DNA of 64,000 bases from Natrinema sp. SYSU A 869 (GTDB lineage Archaea; Halobacteriota; Halobacteria; Halobacteriales; Natrialbaceae). This document shows positions 33,480 through 42,615 of this stretch, piece after piece. How positions within the stretch are numbered: the first letter of the stretch is position 1; each line of letters starts with the position of its first letter. The notes beneath the pieces were generated by a model, which was given only the letters and a program-made list of their open reading frames with translations, made no database searches and was not told the origin of the DNA. Location of the stretch: NCBI RefSeq assembly GCF_019879105.1, contig NZ_CP082249.1, positions 806,001 through 870,000 of the forward strand, given 5' to 3'. The translations under genes and the position numbers were made by a program.

Positions 33480-34658
33480 TTAGGGCTCGACGAGTTCCGC
33501 CCGCTTTGCCGCCTCTTCGGCCCGCTCGAGCAGGTCGTCGGGCTCCGCTTTCAGCAGCGGTTTCAGTCGGGCGTTGGTCTCGACTTGATCGGGGGTGACG
33601 CGGTTGCAGCCGGCGTCCATCGTCGAGTCGGTGAAGGTGCCGATTTCGCGGGCCTGGGCGACGATGTACTGTTTGTCCCGGGTCAACAGCGGGCGGTGGA
33701 TCGGCAGTTGCGTGGCGCGGCTGGTGACGCCGAGGTTTCGGATCGTCTGGCTGGACTTCTGACCGGCAGCCTCGCCGGTGACGATGCCGTTCGCATCGAC
33801 GCGTTCGGCCAAGATTTCGGCGGCGCGGTAGAAGAACCGCCGCAGGGAGAGCATACGGCCCTGTTCCATTTCCCGGACGAGGAGATCGACGGCCTCACCG
33901 CCCGGAATCCGGTAGACCTGCATGTCGAAGTTCGGCGCGTATTCGGAGAGCAGCCGCACCGTCTCCATCGCGCGGGCCTCGTGGTCGATCCCGCCGTAGT
34001 CGCCGAGGTCGACGTAGGCCGGCACGACCGGGCTGCCGCGTTTCATCATCTCGTAGGTCGCGACCGGCGAGTCGATTCCGCCGCTGACCAGCGCGATAAC
34101 CGGCTCCTGAGAGCCGAGCGGAAGCCCGCCCGGCCCGTCGACCTGCTCGAGGTAGACGAACGCGACGTCCTCGCGCACCTCGACGCCGAACGTGAGATCC
34201 GGATCGTCGAGATCGACTTCGGGCTCGAACTCGTCTTCGACGGCCTCCCAGATCGCCGTGCCGGCCTCGCGAGCCAGGTCCTCGCTGTCGTAGGGCAGAC
34301 TCTTGTCCGACCGGCGAGCGTCGACCGCGAAGGTCCCGCCGTCGTAGTGCTTGCGGGCCGTTTCCGTGACGGCCTCGAGAATGCGCGCTTTCTCCGTGCT
34401 GACGGTCAGAGCGGGACTCGCGGAGACGACGCCGAAGGTATCCGTCGCGGTGTCAGTCGCGGCCTCGACGGCGTCTTCGCTCGTGTGAATCAGCGGCCGG
34501 TTCCACCGGCGCTCGACCTCGCCGGGAATCGACCGGTCCGCGAGGAGGGCCTCTATATTCTCCGCGAGGAGGCCCTCCATGTACCGCTTGACCGTGTTGC
34601 TCTTTGTGTTGAGGTCCCCGTGACGGACGAGGACGGTGTCGGCTCCCGGAGGGTGCAT
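33480..34658 (-). CDS. thiI: tRNA 4-thiouridine synthase
   Basis: 392 residues. It begins MHPPGADTVLVRHGDLNTKS, the N-terminal ferredoxin-like region, followed by a THUMP domain to about residue 165, then the PP-loop ATPase motif VIALVSGGIDSPVATYEMMK, and later GIVTGEAAGQKSSQTIRNL. There is no C-terminal rhodanese domain, as in archaeal and short bacterial ThiI. It adenylates U8 of tRNA for sulfur insertion. A TATA-like CTTATAGCC at about 34680-34688 lies 27 nt upstream of the ATG. A cysteine synthase gene is nearby, but there is no operon link. Confidence 0.93.
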   Translation of the reverse strand: MHPPGADTVLVRHGDLNTKSNTVKRYMEGLLAENIEALLADRSIPGEVERRWNRPLIHTSEDAVEAATDTATDTFGVVSASPALTVSTEKARILEAVTETARKHYDGGTFAVDARRSDKSLPYDSEDLAREAGTAIWEAVEDEFEPEVDLDDPDLTFGVEVREDVAFVYLEQVDGPGGLPLGSQEPVIALVSGGIDSPVATYEMMKRGSPVVPAYVDLGDYGGIDHEARAMETVRLLSEYAPNFDMQVYRIPGGEAVDLLVREMEQGRMLSLRRFFYRAAEILAERVDANGIVTGEAAGQKSSQTIRNLGVTSRATQLPIHRPLLTRDKQYIVAQAREIGTFTDSTMDAGCNRVTPDQVETNARLKPLLKAEPDDLLERAEEAAKRAELVEP

Positions 34659-34730
34659 GGGCTGTGATAGACGGTTGTGGCTATAAGGGGGTTACGAGGT
34701 CAGGATCAGGCCGAGCGATTCGAAAGCGCC

Positions 34731-35990
34731 TCAGACGACCGATTCCTCGACCGTCGGACTCAGCCTCCCGGTGTAGGAGTAGATGCCGGCAACGAGAACG
34801 GCCCCGGCTATCAGCGGAATGATCGCGCTGAGTGCGTACAGCACGTCGTAGCCGACCGCGTTGGCGAAGGGCAACGATAGCAGCGGACCGAGACCGCCGC
34901 CGACGTCACCGAAGATGTTGTTGGTCCCCATCGCCCTGCCCATCCGATCCTCGGGCGTGAGGTCCGCAAGGAGGGCCGTCAGCGGGCCGCCGACGCCGCC
35001 CTGTCCCGCGCCGATCAGCGCACAGGCGAAGACGACGGCCCCGAACGAGGGGGCGACCGTGAGCACGACGAATCCGGTACAGCTGATCACCAGAAATCCG
35101 ATTAGGACGGGCATGCGAGCGCCGACGGAATCGCTGATCTTGCCGCCCGAGATAGTAAAGACCGCTCCCGAGAGAGCCGACACTGCCATCAACAGCCCGG
35201 ACGTCCCCTGTTCGCCGTAGTCGATGCCGTAGCCCGCGACCTCGAGCGAGAGCGTCAGTGACTCGACCTCGAGGTAGAGGACGAGTGTCGAGAAGAGGAC
35301 GCCAATATAGGCGAAGTAAAGCCCGAAGTTGACCAGGCCGACGGTAAGCGCAGGCAGGGTCGTCTCGAGGTCCCACGGTTTGATCGACGAACCGGGGGTG
35401 TCGACGTGGGTCTCGGGAACGATGAAGAAAGCGATGATGCTCGCGAGGCCGGCGAAGGAGGCCGCGAGAACGAACGCCGTCGCGTTGCTATACACTTCGC
35501 TGACGATCCCGCCCAGTACCATGCCGGCGGGGAAGCCGAACGTGATCCCGGCGCGGACGATGCCCATGCTCGTCCCCCGCGAGCTGGCCTCGCTGACGTC
35601 GGCGGTGATCGTGTACGCCGTCGCGAACACGAGCGCGCTGCCGATCCCCCACGTGATCCGCGCGAGAATGAACCAGACCTCCGGCATCGCGGCCCTGATT
35701 GCGATTACGTAGCCGAATGTCGCGAGGCCCTCGATCGCTAGCCCGACGACGAACGGTTTTCGGGTGCCGATTCGGTCGACGAGCACGCCCGCCGGCCCGT
35801 TCGCCACCAGTCGCGTCCAGCGGTTCGCCGAGAGGATGACGCCGACCATGAACGCCGAAATCCCCAGTACCTCGCCGAGGTTCGGCAGGATTGGGAAGAC
35901 GACCCCGCCGCCGAAGCCGACGAAGAAGGTACTCGCGACAACGGCGTAGACAACGGCACGTGAGTTCGATTGCTCGCTCGAGTCGGACAT
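34731..35990 (-). CDS. Major facilitator superfamily transporter
   Basis: 419 residues with about 12 hydrophobic segments. MFS signatures include GVILSANRWTRLVANGPAGV with the loop VLVDRIGTRKPFVVGLAIEG between helices 2 and 3 (a DRxGxRK-type motif A). The second half repeats the pattern in GGKISDSVGARMPVLIGFLV. Substrate is not readable; sugar, drug and metabolite exporters share this layout. Only a short gap separates it from thiI, and both genes are on the minus strand, but thiI has its own TATA, so co-transcription is uncertain. Confidence 0.88.
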   Translation of the reverse strand: MSDSSEQSNSRAVVYAVVASTFFVGFGGGVVFPILPNLGEVLGISAFMVGVILSANRWTRLVANGPAGVLVDRIGTRKPFVVGLAIEGLATFGYVIAIRAAMPEVWFILARITWGIGSALVFATAYTITADVSEASSRGTSMGIVRAGITFGFPAGMVLGGIVSEVYSNATAFVLAASFAGLASIIAFFIVPETHVDTPGSSIKPWDLETTLPALTVGLVNFGLYFAYIGVLFSTLVLYLEVESLTLSLEVAGYGIDYGEQGTSGLLMAVSALSGAVFTISGGKISDSVGARMPVLIGFLVISCTGFVVLTVAPSFGAVVFACALIGAGQGGVGGPLTALLADLTPEDRMGRAMGTNNIFGDVGGGLGPLLSLPFANAVGYDVLYALSAIIPLIAGAVLVAGIYSYTGRLSPTVEESVV

Positions 35991-36126
35991 GGGAAGTCAC
36001 TACGTGTTTCGATTCGTAACGCCGTACACTGGGCCGGTCCTTGACTATTCCGACGGCAGACGCGGATGCCGGTTTCGGCTCGTCGCTACGGGCAGCTCAT
36101 CTGGCGCGAGAAAATTCGGTGGCCGC

Positions 36127-37332
36127 TCAGAACGTCGAGAGTTCGCCCTCGATCACACTACGCGTGATTTCGGTCACGTCCGCGAGCTCCCGGTTGACGA
36201 TCACTTCGACGTCGTCGGCGACATCCGAGACCGCGATGCTGTCGTCGGTGACGACCTGCACGTCGGCGACGTGGGGCTGATCGATCGGCCGGCCGATCTG
36301 GGAAAGGAGGCGCACGCGCAGGTCGCGGATGCCGTTGACCTCACTGACGACTTCTTCGGCGATCTCCGTCGAGAGCAGGTTGTAGATCTTTCCGATGTGG
36401 TTGACCGGGTTCTTGCCGCTCGTCGCTTCCATCGACATCGAGCGATTGGGCGTGATGAGCCCGTTCGCGCGGTTCCCGCGGCCGACGGAGCCGTCGTCGC
36501 CCTGCTCGGCGGAGGTCCCCGTCACCGTGAGGTAGATCGAACCCTCCTCGTAGTCGTCGGCCGTATTGACGTGGACGCTAACTGCGCGGTCGGTATGCTC
36601 GCGCGCGACACCGTCGACGAACTCCCGGACGGACTCGACAGCCTCGATGTAGCCGTCCAGATTCGGAATGTACTCATCGACCATCGCTGCCGCGACGGTG
36701 ACGTCGATCTCGTCACCCTCGCGCTTGCCCATGATCTTCACGTCCGGACCGAGTGCCGGATTCTCGGCCGCGTACTCCCCGTTCAGTCGTCGCTCGGCCT
36801 CGAGAACGATCTGTTCGGTCTCAGTCAGCGGCGCGTGGCCGACGCCGAAGCTCGTGTCGTTAGCCATCGGAACGCTGACTTCGTCCTCGCCGAAGACCTC
36901 CTGGAGGTCGCCGCTGCCCTCGCCAAGCTTGACGTCGACGACGATATCCTCGCCGACGGTTAGCTGCGGGATGTTTTCCTCGAGGTATTCGCGGGCGGCC
37001 CGCAGTGCGATGGTCTCGGCGGGGATGGTCTGGCCCTCGTAGTGTTTGGTCGCGCGGCCGACGATCAGCAGATAGATGGGGTCAACGACTTCGCCGCCGC
37101 CGAATGCGGGTGCCGCCTCGCCGGCGACGAGTTGCGTCTCGTCGGTGTTGAAGTGCAGTACCTCGCCGACGCGGTCCAAGTACTCGCGTGCGAGCGCCCC
37201 GGCGACGCTCTCGGCGATCCCGTCACAGATGGAGTCGGGATGTCCGATTCCCTTTCGTTCGACGATTTCGACTTCCTGATCCTCGACCGCTTGCCGGTCG
37301 ATAGACTCGATCCGGATGTTCCGCTCGCTCAT
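36127..37332 (-). CDS. mat: Methionine adenosyltransferase, archaeal type
   Basis: 401 residues from ATG 37330-37332 ([20 protein letters not shown]). Archaeal AdoMet synthetase motifs: [20 protein letters not shown] near residues 25-44, [38 protein letters not shown], and [20 protein letters not shown] with [14 protein letters not shown] after it. It makes S-adenosylmethionine from methionine and ATP, releasing phosphate and diphosphate, and supplies methyl donor to enzymes such as the methyltransferase at 2093. The N-terminal frame could start earlier at 37380, but those residues are unlike the family. Monocistronic. Confidence 0.95.
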   Translation of the reverse strand: MSERNIRIESIDRQAVEDQEVEIVERKGIGHPDSICDGIAESVAGALAREYLDRVGEVLHFNTDETQLVAGEAAPAFGGGEVVDPIYLLIVGRATKHYEGQTIPAETIALRAAREYLEENIPQLTVGEDIVVDVKLGEGSGDLQEVFGEDEVSVPMANDTSFGVGHAPLTETEQIVLEAERRLNGEYAAENPALGPDVKIMGKREGDEIDVTVAAAMVDEYIPNLDGYIEAVESVREFVDGVAREHTDRAVSVHVNTADDYEEGSIYLTVTGTSAEQGDDGSVGRGNRANGLITPNRSMSMEATSGKNPVNHIGKIYNLLSTEIAEEVVSEVNGIRDLRVRLLSQIGRPIDQPHVADVQVVTDDSIAVSDVADDVEVIVNRELADVTEITRSVIEGELSTF

Positions 37333-37427
37333 TGGCGGAACTTGTCGGAGCGAGTTCGTATAACTTGCGGAAACAGACACGGGTCAGAAAATGCCCGTGG
37401 GTTATGCAATCAGCCGAGGCCGGGCGA

Positions 37428-37970
37428 TCAGGACTCGAGTAGCAAGCCGAGATACGAGGTCCTGAGCTGATCGTTCGGATCGAGATTCAGTCGCTCAAGC
37501 ACGTCGTAGGCCCCCTCTCGAGCCGCCTCGAGATCCGACTCGTCCGCGATGTCAGTCTCGACTTCGACGTACTCGCCGACGTCGTCGACCGAATCGAGGG
37601 TGATGGTGTACCCCTCAAGCGTGAACCGCTCGCGTTCCTTGCGGACCGTCGCGGCGGCCTCGAAGCCGAGGTTCGTCAGGATCGCATCCGTCTTCTCGTG
37701 ATCCGCGACGGCAGTCTCGACCTCCTCGCGGGTCTTGGACTCGTCGTCGACGAGCGGCCCCTTGTAGGTGACGCGGGTTTCCTCGGATCCGCTTTCGGGG
37801 CGCTCCGAGCGGATCCGCAACGCCTCGTCGGTCTCGGCGAACTCGCGGTGGGGGGCGTCGTAGTAGGTGTCGACCTGCACGACGGCTCCTTGGGGCCGCG
37901 CCTCGAGGGCTTTGAGGCGTTCGCGGACGGCCGCGAGATCGGCAGGGACCTTCACTTCGACCTCGTACAT
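37428..37970 (-). CDS. cyaB: CYTH-domain protein, class IV adenylate cyclase type
   Basis: 180 residues with the CYTH signature MYEVEVKVPADLAAVRERLK (the ExEVK element), then QVDTYYDAPHREF, EALRIRSER, ETRVTYKGPL and DVGEYVEVETDI. CYTH tunnel-fold enzymes bind triphosphates with divalent metal; members include CyaB-type adenylate cyclases and thiamine triphosphatases. In archaea the true substrate is unproven, so the name reflects fold more than reaction. It is divergent from the FKBP gene, and the two share an 88-bp promoter region. Confidence 0.85.
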   Translation of the reverse strand: MYEVEVKVPADLAAVRERLKALEARPQGAVVQVDTYYDAPHREFAETDEALRIRSERPESGSEETRVTYKGPLVDDESKTREEVETAVADHEKTDAILTNLGFEAAATVRKERERFTLEGYTITLDSVDDVGEYVEVETDIADESDLEAAREGAYDVLERLNLDPNDQLRTSYLGLLLES

Positions 37971-38058
37971 GCCCGGGGGAACGGACGGCGGTCGTAAGTA
38001 TCGGTCGCTCTCGCTCGAAAACGTCGTACTTAAATGTCGACGGCGGGACGTACAACGT

Positions 38059-39018
38059 ATGACTGAGGATCAAGAGGCCGAGCTCGAGGAGCAGGCCGAT
38101 GACGTCGACGAAGAAGTAGCTGAAGAAGACGCCGACGGACTGCAGGAAGGCGACTTCGTCGAACTCGAATACACCGCGTACACCACCGAGGACGAACAGC
38201 TGGTCGACACGACCGACCCCGAGGTCGCCGAGGAAGAGGGCGTCGATCAAGAGGGCCAGGAGTTCAAGCCGCGAACGATCGTGGTCGGCGAGGGCCACAT
38301 CTTCGAGGCCGTCGAGAACGACATCATCGGCTCCGAGCCCGGCGACTCCGGTACTGTGACCGTCCCCGCCGAGGACGCCTTCGGCGAGTACGATCCGGAC
38401 GATGTCCAGACCGTCAGCGCCGAGAAGATCGACGAGGACGACCGCTACCCCGGTGCGAACGTCCAGATCGAGGGCGAGCAGGGCTACATCAGCACGATCA
38501 TCGGCGGCCGCGCCCGCGTCGACTTCAACCACCCGCTGGCCGGTGAGGACGTCGAGTACGAGTACACGATCGCTGACGAGGTCGACGACCGCGAGCAGCA
38601 GGCTACCGGCCTCTTCGAGATGTACCTCGAGATGGAGCCCGACCTCTGGATCGAGACGGACGAGGTCGAGGAAGAGGTTCCCGTCGAGCCTGACGAGGAC
38701 GACGAGGACGCAGAGCCCGAGTTCGAGACCGAGACCGTCGAGAAGGAGACGCTCTACCTCGAGGCCACGCCCCAGATGACCATGAACCAGCAGTGGATGA
38801 TGGGCAAACAGCAGATCGGGCAGGACATCATCGAGAAGGTCGGCGTCGACCGCGTTATCGTCCAGGAAGTCATCGACGGCATGGGTGGCATGGGCATGGG
38901 CGGTATGATGGGCGGCATGGGTGGCGGAATGGGCGGCGGCGACATCGAGGAGGCCCTCGAGGACGCCGACGTCGATGCTGACGAGATCGTCGAAGAGCTC
39001 GAAGGCGCAGAGGAATAA
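38059..39018 (+). CDS. FKBP-type peptidyl-prolyl isomerase with Met/Gly-rich insert
   Basis: 319 residues from ATG 38059, with TATA-like TACTTAAATG at about 38027-38036. An acidic leader is followed by the FKBP core: GDFVELEYTAYTTEDEQLVD, then TIVVGEGHIFEAVENDIIGS and TVPAEDAFGEYDPDDVQTVS. A SlyD-like insert-in-flap region follows (GEQGYISTIIGGRARVDFNH, PLAGEDVEYEYTI). The C-terminal third carries QMTMNQQWMMGKQQIGQDII and a run of Gly and Met at residues about 275-295 before an acidic end. Long archaeal FKBPs act as folding helpers and chaperones. The Met-rich run could bind copper or hydrophobic client segments, which is speculation. Confidence 0.92.
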   Translation: MTEDQEAELEEQADDVDEEVAEEDADGLQEGDFVELEYTAYTTEDEQLVDTTDPEVAEEEGVDQEGQEFKPRTIVVGEGHIFEAVENDIIGSEPGDSGTVTVPAEDAFGEYDPDDVQTVSAEKIDEDDRYPGANVQIEGEQGYISTIIGGRARVDFNHPLAGEDVEYEYTIADEVDDREQQATGLFEMYLEMEPDLWIETDEVEEEVPVEPDEDDEDAEPEFETETVEKETLYLEATPQMTMNQQWMMGKQQIGQDIIEKVGVDRVIVQEVIDGMGGMGMGGMMGGMGGGMGGGDIEEALEDADVDADEIVEELEGAEE

Positions 39019-39120
39019 GTAACGCCGCGATCGCCGGCCGTTTTCGGCCCGCTGACGACGACCACGAACGTGCGTGGCTCGACTTTTTCGCAGCCGGGAC
39101 TGTAGGCCCGAGCGACGACG

Positions 39121-40113
39121 ATGGTCGGTTCGATAAGCGACGGCCCGGGTCCCGAGTCGGACACTGAGAGCGGTAGGCTCAAACAGTGGTTGCTCCTCGA
39201 CGGCAATCGGTTCGTGGTCGCTGCCATTCTCGCGGCCGCCTTCGGGATCGCGTATCTCGTGCTCTCGGTCAGCGGCGTCGCCCCGATTGCGGACGCACAG
39301 CCGCTGTTCTACGCGTTCAGCGGGTTGATCTCTGGAAACTTCACGCTGATTACGGTCGTCGTCTCGATCAATCAGCTGCTGCTCTCACAGGAGCTGCAGT
39401 CACCGGGCGAACTCGAGTCGGAGATCGAGGAGACCGTCGACTACCGCGAGGAGGTCGAAGCGGTATCGAACCGGACCGCACCGGCGGAGCCATCGGGCTT
39501 TCTCCGGCTCGTCGTCGAGAGCGCGCGCCGGGACGCCCAGCGACTCGGCGGCACCACTGCCGGGTCGCTGTCCCCGGACGCCCGCGACGAAATCGACGAG
39601 ATCGTCACGGAGCTCACCGACGAGTTCGATCGGATCGATGGGCTCGTCGAGGAGTCCGACTCCGGCATCTTCAATACGCTCTCGACGACGCTCGAGACGA
39701 ACTTCGCCCACGAGGTACAGCGACTCAAGGAGTGTCGTCGGGAGTACGGGGAGGACATCCCCGGGGACGCGGACGCGGCGATCGACGATCTGCTCGATCG
39801 GCTGCGGGAGATGGACATCGCTCGGCAGTACTTCAAATCGGTCTACCTGCAGATCGAACTCTCTCGGCTCTCGCGGTACCTGTTCTACGCCGGGGTTCCA
39901 GAGGTCGGCACCGCGATCGCCGCGCTGTTCGTGATGACCATGGCATTGGGGCCGCCGTTCGGACGACCCGTCCGTGCGGTCGTCTTTCCGGTGGCCGTCG
40001 CGGTCGGCCTGTGTCCGCTCACACTGCTCTTCTCGTTCATCCTTCGAACGGCGACGGTCACCGAACGGACCGCCGCGATCATGCCGTTTACGACGCCCGA
40101 ACAAGAAATATGA
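39121..40113 (+). CDS. Haloarchaeal membrane protein, function unknown
   Basis: 330 residues. Two hydrophobic segments near residues 32-55 and 66-90 (VVAAILAAAFGIAYLVLSVS; LFYAFSGLISGNFTLITVVV), a charged helical cytoplasmic or external region of about 150 residues (LESEIEETVDYREEVEAVSN and more), and two further segments near the C-terminus (GTAIAALFVMTMALGPPFG; VVFPVAVAVGLCPLTLLFSF). The layout of four membrane helices around a coiled middle suggests a sensor or channel-like protein, but no known domain is recognised. Monocistronic. Confidence 0.75.
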   Translation: MVGSISDGPGPESDTESGRLKQWLLLDGNRFVVAAILAAAFGIAYLVLSVSGVAPIADAQPLFYAFSGLISGNFTLITVVVSINQLLLSQELQSPGELESEIEETVDYREEVEAVSNRTAPAEPSGFLRLVVESARRDAQRLGGTTAGSLSPDARDEIDEIVTELTDEFDRIDGLVEESDSGIFNTLSTTLETNFAHEVQRLKECRREYGEDIPGDADAAIDDLLDRLREMDIARQYFKSVYLQIELSRLSRYLFYAGVPEVGTAIAALFVMTMALGPPFGRPVRAVVFPVAVAVGLCPLTLLFSFILRTATVTERTAAIMPFTTPEQEI

Positions 40114-40147
40114 CGGAACCGGTATGGACGGCGTCCGGCGTCGACAC

Positions 40148-40774
40148 TCACGCGATGTCGCGGCTCGTGTCGATCGCTACTTCCTCCGTGAGCTCGAGTT
40201 TGATCGCGTCGGTCGGCTGACTGCCGCCGCGGAACTTGGGGATCGTCAGGTGGCTCTCGAGTTCGGAACCGGCGATTTTGGTTCGGAGATCGAAGACGGC
40301 GTCAGCGGCGTGGAAGGTCCGCGCTCGGTTCCCGGGCTCGTGATCGCTTTTCAGGCAGTGGAGGACGGCGATACCCCCTGTCTCGAGCATCTTGGCTTGG
40401 AGATTGTTACAGAAGGTGATGTACTCGTCGGTATCACACTGCTCTAAGACGTCCATCGTGTCGATGATGAGGTTGGCTCCGTCGGGGAGGGCTCCGATGA
40501 GCCGGGTCGCCTCCTCAAGCGGCGTGTCGCTGGTGACGTGTCTGACTGTTGGGCTGCCGACCGAGGACGGCGAGGCCTCGACGGCGTGGCGGACGGCGTC
40601 ATCGGAGCGTTCCGTCGAGAGGTACAGCGTTCCGCGGGCAGCCGTGAGCTCGTAGAGCAGTAGCTCGGATTGGCTGGCCGGGTCGGCGGTGTACGCAACG
40701 ATACACCCCGGTGGGAGCCCACCGTCGAGTTTTCGATCGAGTACGTCGATTCCAGTGTCGAGCCGGCCGACCAT
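40148..40774 (-). CDS. RecA/KaiC-fold HTR-like protein with degenerate Walker A
   Basis: 208 residues. The start MVGRLDTGIDVLDRKLDGGL, PPGCIVAYTADPASQSE, then GANLIIDTMDVLEQCDTDEY gives the KaiC/RadA-type layout with a Walker B-like LIIDTMD. The Walker A position reads ADPASQSE and lacks the GK(S/T) needed for normal ATP binding. Haloarchaea encode many such small RecA-like proteins, some called HTR-like for their place near transducer genes. No transducer lies here. A non-catalytic regulatory role is likely. The ATG at 40774 has a TATA-like AGTTATACAG around 40800-40810. Confidence 0.75.
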   Translation of the reverse strand: MVGRLDTGIDVLDRKLDGGLPPGCIVAYTADPASQSELLLYELTAARGTLYLSTERSDDAVRHAVEASPSSVGSPTVRHVTSDTPLEEATRLIGALPDGANLIIDTMDVLEQCDTDEYITFCNNLQAKMLETGGIAVLHCLKSDHEPGNRARTFHAADAVFDLRTKIAGSELESHLTIPKFRGGSQPTDAIKLELTEEVAIDTSRDIA

Positions 40775-40939
40775 ACAGTTATGCCCAATTGCTGTAGTAT
40801 CTGTATAACTCTTTGCCTTAATGTCTCAATATCTGATATCCAGAGGCGGTGACCGCCCCGCTCGAGTCACGCTCGACGACCGTCCTCACTCGTATCGAAT
40901 GGAGAGATTCAAGGGGCACGCCACAGCCTACACGAACGA

Positions 40940-41884
40940 ATGCGCCACGATCACCTCATCACGAGCAAACAACTCTCTCGAGGAGACATCGAGACCGTCC
41001 TCGACTACGCGGCCGAGGTTGACGCCGATCCGTCGGCCCTCGCCGACCGCCACGCCGGTACCCTACTCGGGTTGCTCTTTTTCGAACCGAGCACGCGGAC
41101 GAAGATGAGCTTCGAGACCGCGATGAAGCGACTCGGCGGCGGCATCGTCGACATGGGCTCGGTCGAATCCTCGAGCGTGAAGAAGGGAGAGACGCTCGCC
41201 GACACCGTCCAGGTCATCGAAGGGTACGCCGACGCGCTCGTCCTGCGCCACCCCAAACAGGGCGCGGCGACGATGGCAAGTGAGTTCGTCGACGTTCCGC
41301 TGTTGAACGCGGGGGACGGCGCGGGCCACCACCCCACCCAGACGATGCTCGATCTCTACACGATCCGGGAGAACGCCGGACTGGACGATCTGACCATCGG
41401 CATCATGGGCGACCTGAAGTACGGTCGGACCGTCCACTCGCTGGCCTACGCGCTGACGAACTTCGATACCCAACAGCACTTCATCAGCCCGGAAAGCCTC
41501 CAGCTACCTCGCGAGGTCGTCTACGATCTCCATCAGCAACAGGACGGCGCGGGGATCAAGGAACACGACGCGCTCGAGGAGGTGCTGCCCTCGCTGGACG
41601 TCCTCTACGTCACGCGGATCCAGCGCGAGCGGTTCCCCGACGAGAACGAGTACCAGAAAGTCGCCGGCGAGTACCAGATCGACGCCGAGACGCTCGAGGC
41701 CGCAAGCGACGACTTGACGGTGATGCACCCGCTACCCCGCGTCGACGAGATCGCGCCCGAAATCGACGAGACCGACCACGCGGCCTACTTCGAACAGGCG
41801 CACAACGGCGTCCCGGTCCGGATGGCGCTGCTCGATCTCCTGTTGAGCGACGACAAGTCCATCGAAGGTGGAAGCGATGAGTAA
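40940..41884 (+). CDS. pyrB: Aspartate carbamoyltransferase catalytic subunit
   Basis: 314 residues. Carbamoyl-phosphate binding motif [13 protein letters not shown] at about residues 47-59, [13 protein letters not shown] near 78, [13 protein letters not shown] near 97, [18 protein letters not shown] near 128, and [20 protein letters not shown] near the C-terminus. It condenses carbamoyl phosphate and aspartate in pyrimidine synthesis. Its final bases overlap the start of pyrI by 8 bp, consistent with production of a catalytic-regulatory holoenzyme. Confidence 0.96.
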   Translation: MRHDHLITSKQLSRGDIETVLDYAAEVDADPSALADRHAGTLLGLLFFEPSTRTKMSFETAMKRLGGGIVDMGSVESSSVKKGETLADTVQVIEGYADALVLRHPKQGAATMASEFVDVPLLNAGDGAGHHPTQTMLDLYTIRENAGLDDLTIGIMGDLKYGRTVHSLAYALTNFDTQQHFISPESLQLPREVVYDLHQQQDGAGIKEHDALEEVLPSLDVLYVTRIQRERFPDENEYQKVAGEYQIDAETLEAASDDLTVMHPLPRVDEIAPEIDETDHAAYFEQAHNGVPVRMALLDLLLSDDKSIEGGSDE

Positions 41885-42365
41885 CGATCACGATCACCAC
41901 GACGGCAACGATGACCACGAATTGCGGGTGAGTAAGATCCGCGACGGCACCGTCATCGATCATGTCCACGGCGGGCAGGCGTTGAACGTCCTCGCGATTC
42001 TGGGCATCGACGGCACCGAGGGCGAAGAGGTGTCCGTCGGGATGAACGTCCCCTCCGATCGGCTCGCGCGCAAGGACATCGTCAAGGTCGAGGGCCGAGA
42101 GCTGAGCCAGGACGAGGTCGACGTCCTCTCGCTGATCGCGCCCGACGCGACGATCAACATCGTCCGCGACTACGATGTCGTCGAGAAACACCGCGTCGAA
42201 AGCCCCGACGTCGTCGAGGGCGTGCTCTCCTGTCCCAACGCTGGCTGTATCACGACCGGTGATGAACCAGTTACCTCTCGGTTTTCTGTGCTCGAGGACG
42301 GCGTTCGGTGTTCGTACTGCGAGACGATCATTCGCGAGGAAATCGCGGAGCTGATCGACACCTGA
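41877..42365 (+). CDS. pyrI: Aspartate carbamoyltransferase regulatory subunit
   Basis: 162 residues from ATG 41877. A His-rich leader ([20 protein letters not shown]) precedes the nucleotide-effector domain ([40 protein letters not shown]). The C-terminal zinc domain has four cysteines, [20 protein letters not shown] and RCSYCETII. PyrI binds CTP or ATP and ties catalytic trimers together. The His-rich leader is longer than in enteric bacteria and could bind metal. An in-frame GTG at 41868 is an alternative start. Confidence 0.95.
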   Translation: MSNDHDHHDGNDDHELRVSKIRDGTVIDHVHGGQALNVLAILGIDGTEGEEVSVGMNVPSDRLARKDIVKVEGRELSQDEVDVLSLIAPDATINIVRDYDVVEKHRVESPDVVEGVLSCPNAGCITTGDEPVTSRFSVLEDGVRCSYCETIIREEIAELIDT

Positions 42366-42455
42366 GCCACGAGTCGGTGCTGCGCGGCTCGGTTTTCTCG
42401 CTGAGATTACTATCCAGAATACCTAAGTAATTGCCGGCCGATTCTTCGGACGTAC

Positions 42456-42569
42456 ATGTCACGTACCGTCAAGATTGCGCTCGCCCTGTTCGCCATCGCC
42501 GTCCTCTACAAGGTCGCGTTTAGCGGCTCGTCGGACGTCGAGGTCGACTACGAACCGACCGAAGAATAG
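42456..42569 (+). CDS. Small single-pass membrane protein of 37 residues
   Basis: ATG 42456 encodes MSRTVKIALALFAIAVLYKV, then AFSGSSDVEVDYEPTEE, ending at TAG 42567-42569. A basic start, one transmembrane helix and an acidic tail give a clear topology. A TATA-like CCTAAGTAATTG at about 42422-42433 is centred about 29 nt upstream, fitting a leaderless transcript. It lies between pyrI and a divergently unrelated TIM-barrel gene. Function unknown. Confidence 0.65.
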   Translation: MSRTVKIALALFAIAVLYKVAFSGSSDVEVDYEPTEE

Positions 42570-42615
42570 CGCCCGATTCCGAACGGCTTACGGGGACGGC
42601 GGCGTACACTGAGTT

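Noticed and set aside
33375-34667. Plus-strand open frame of about 430 codons opposite thiI
   Set aside because: It is a shadow of thiI and begins inside structured element copy B, whose sequence gives a misleading peptide that also appears in the frame upstream of the thioredoxin gene.
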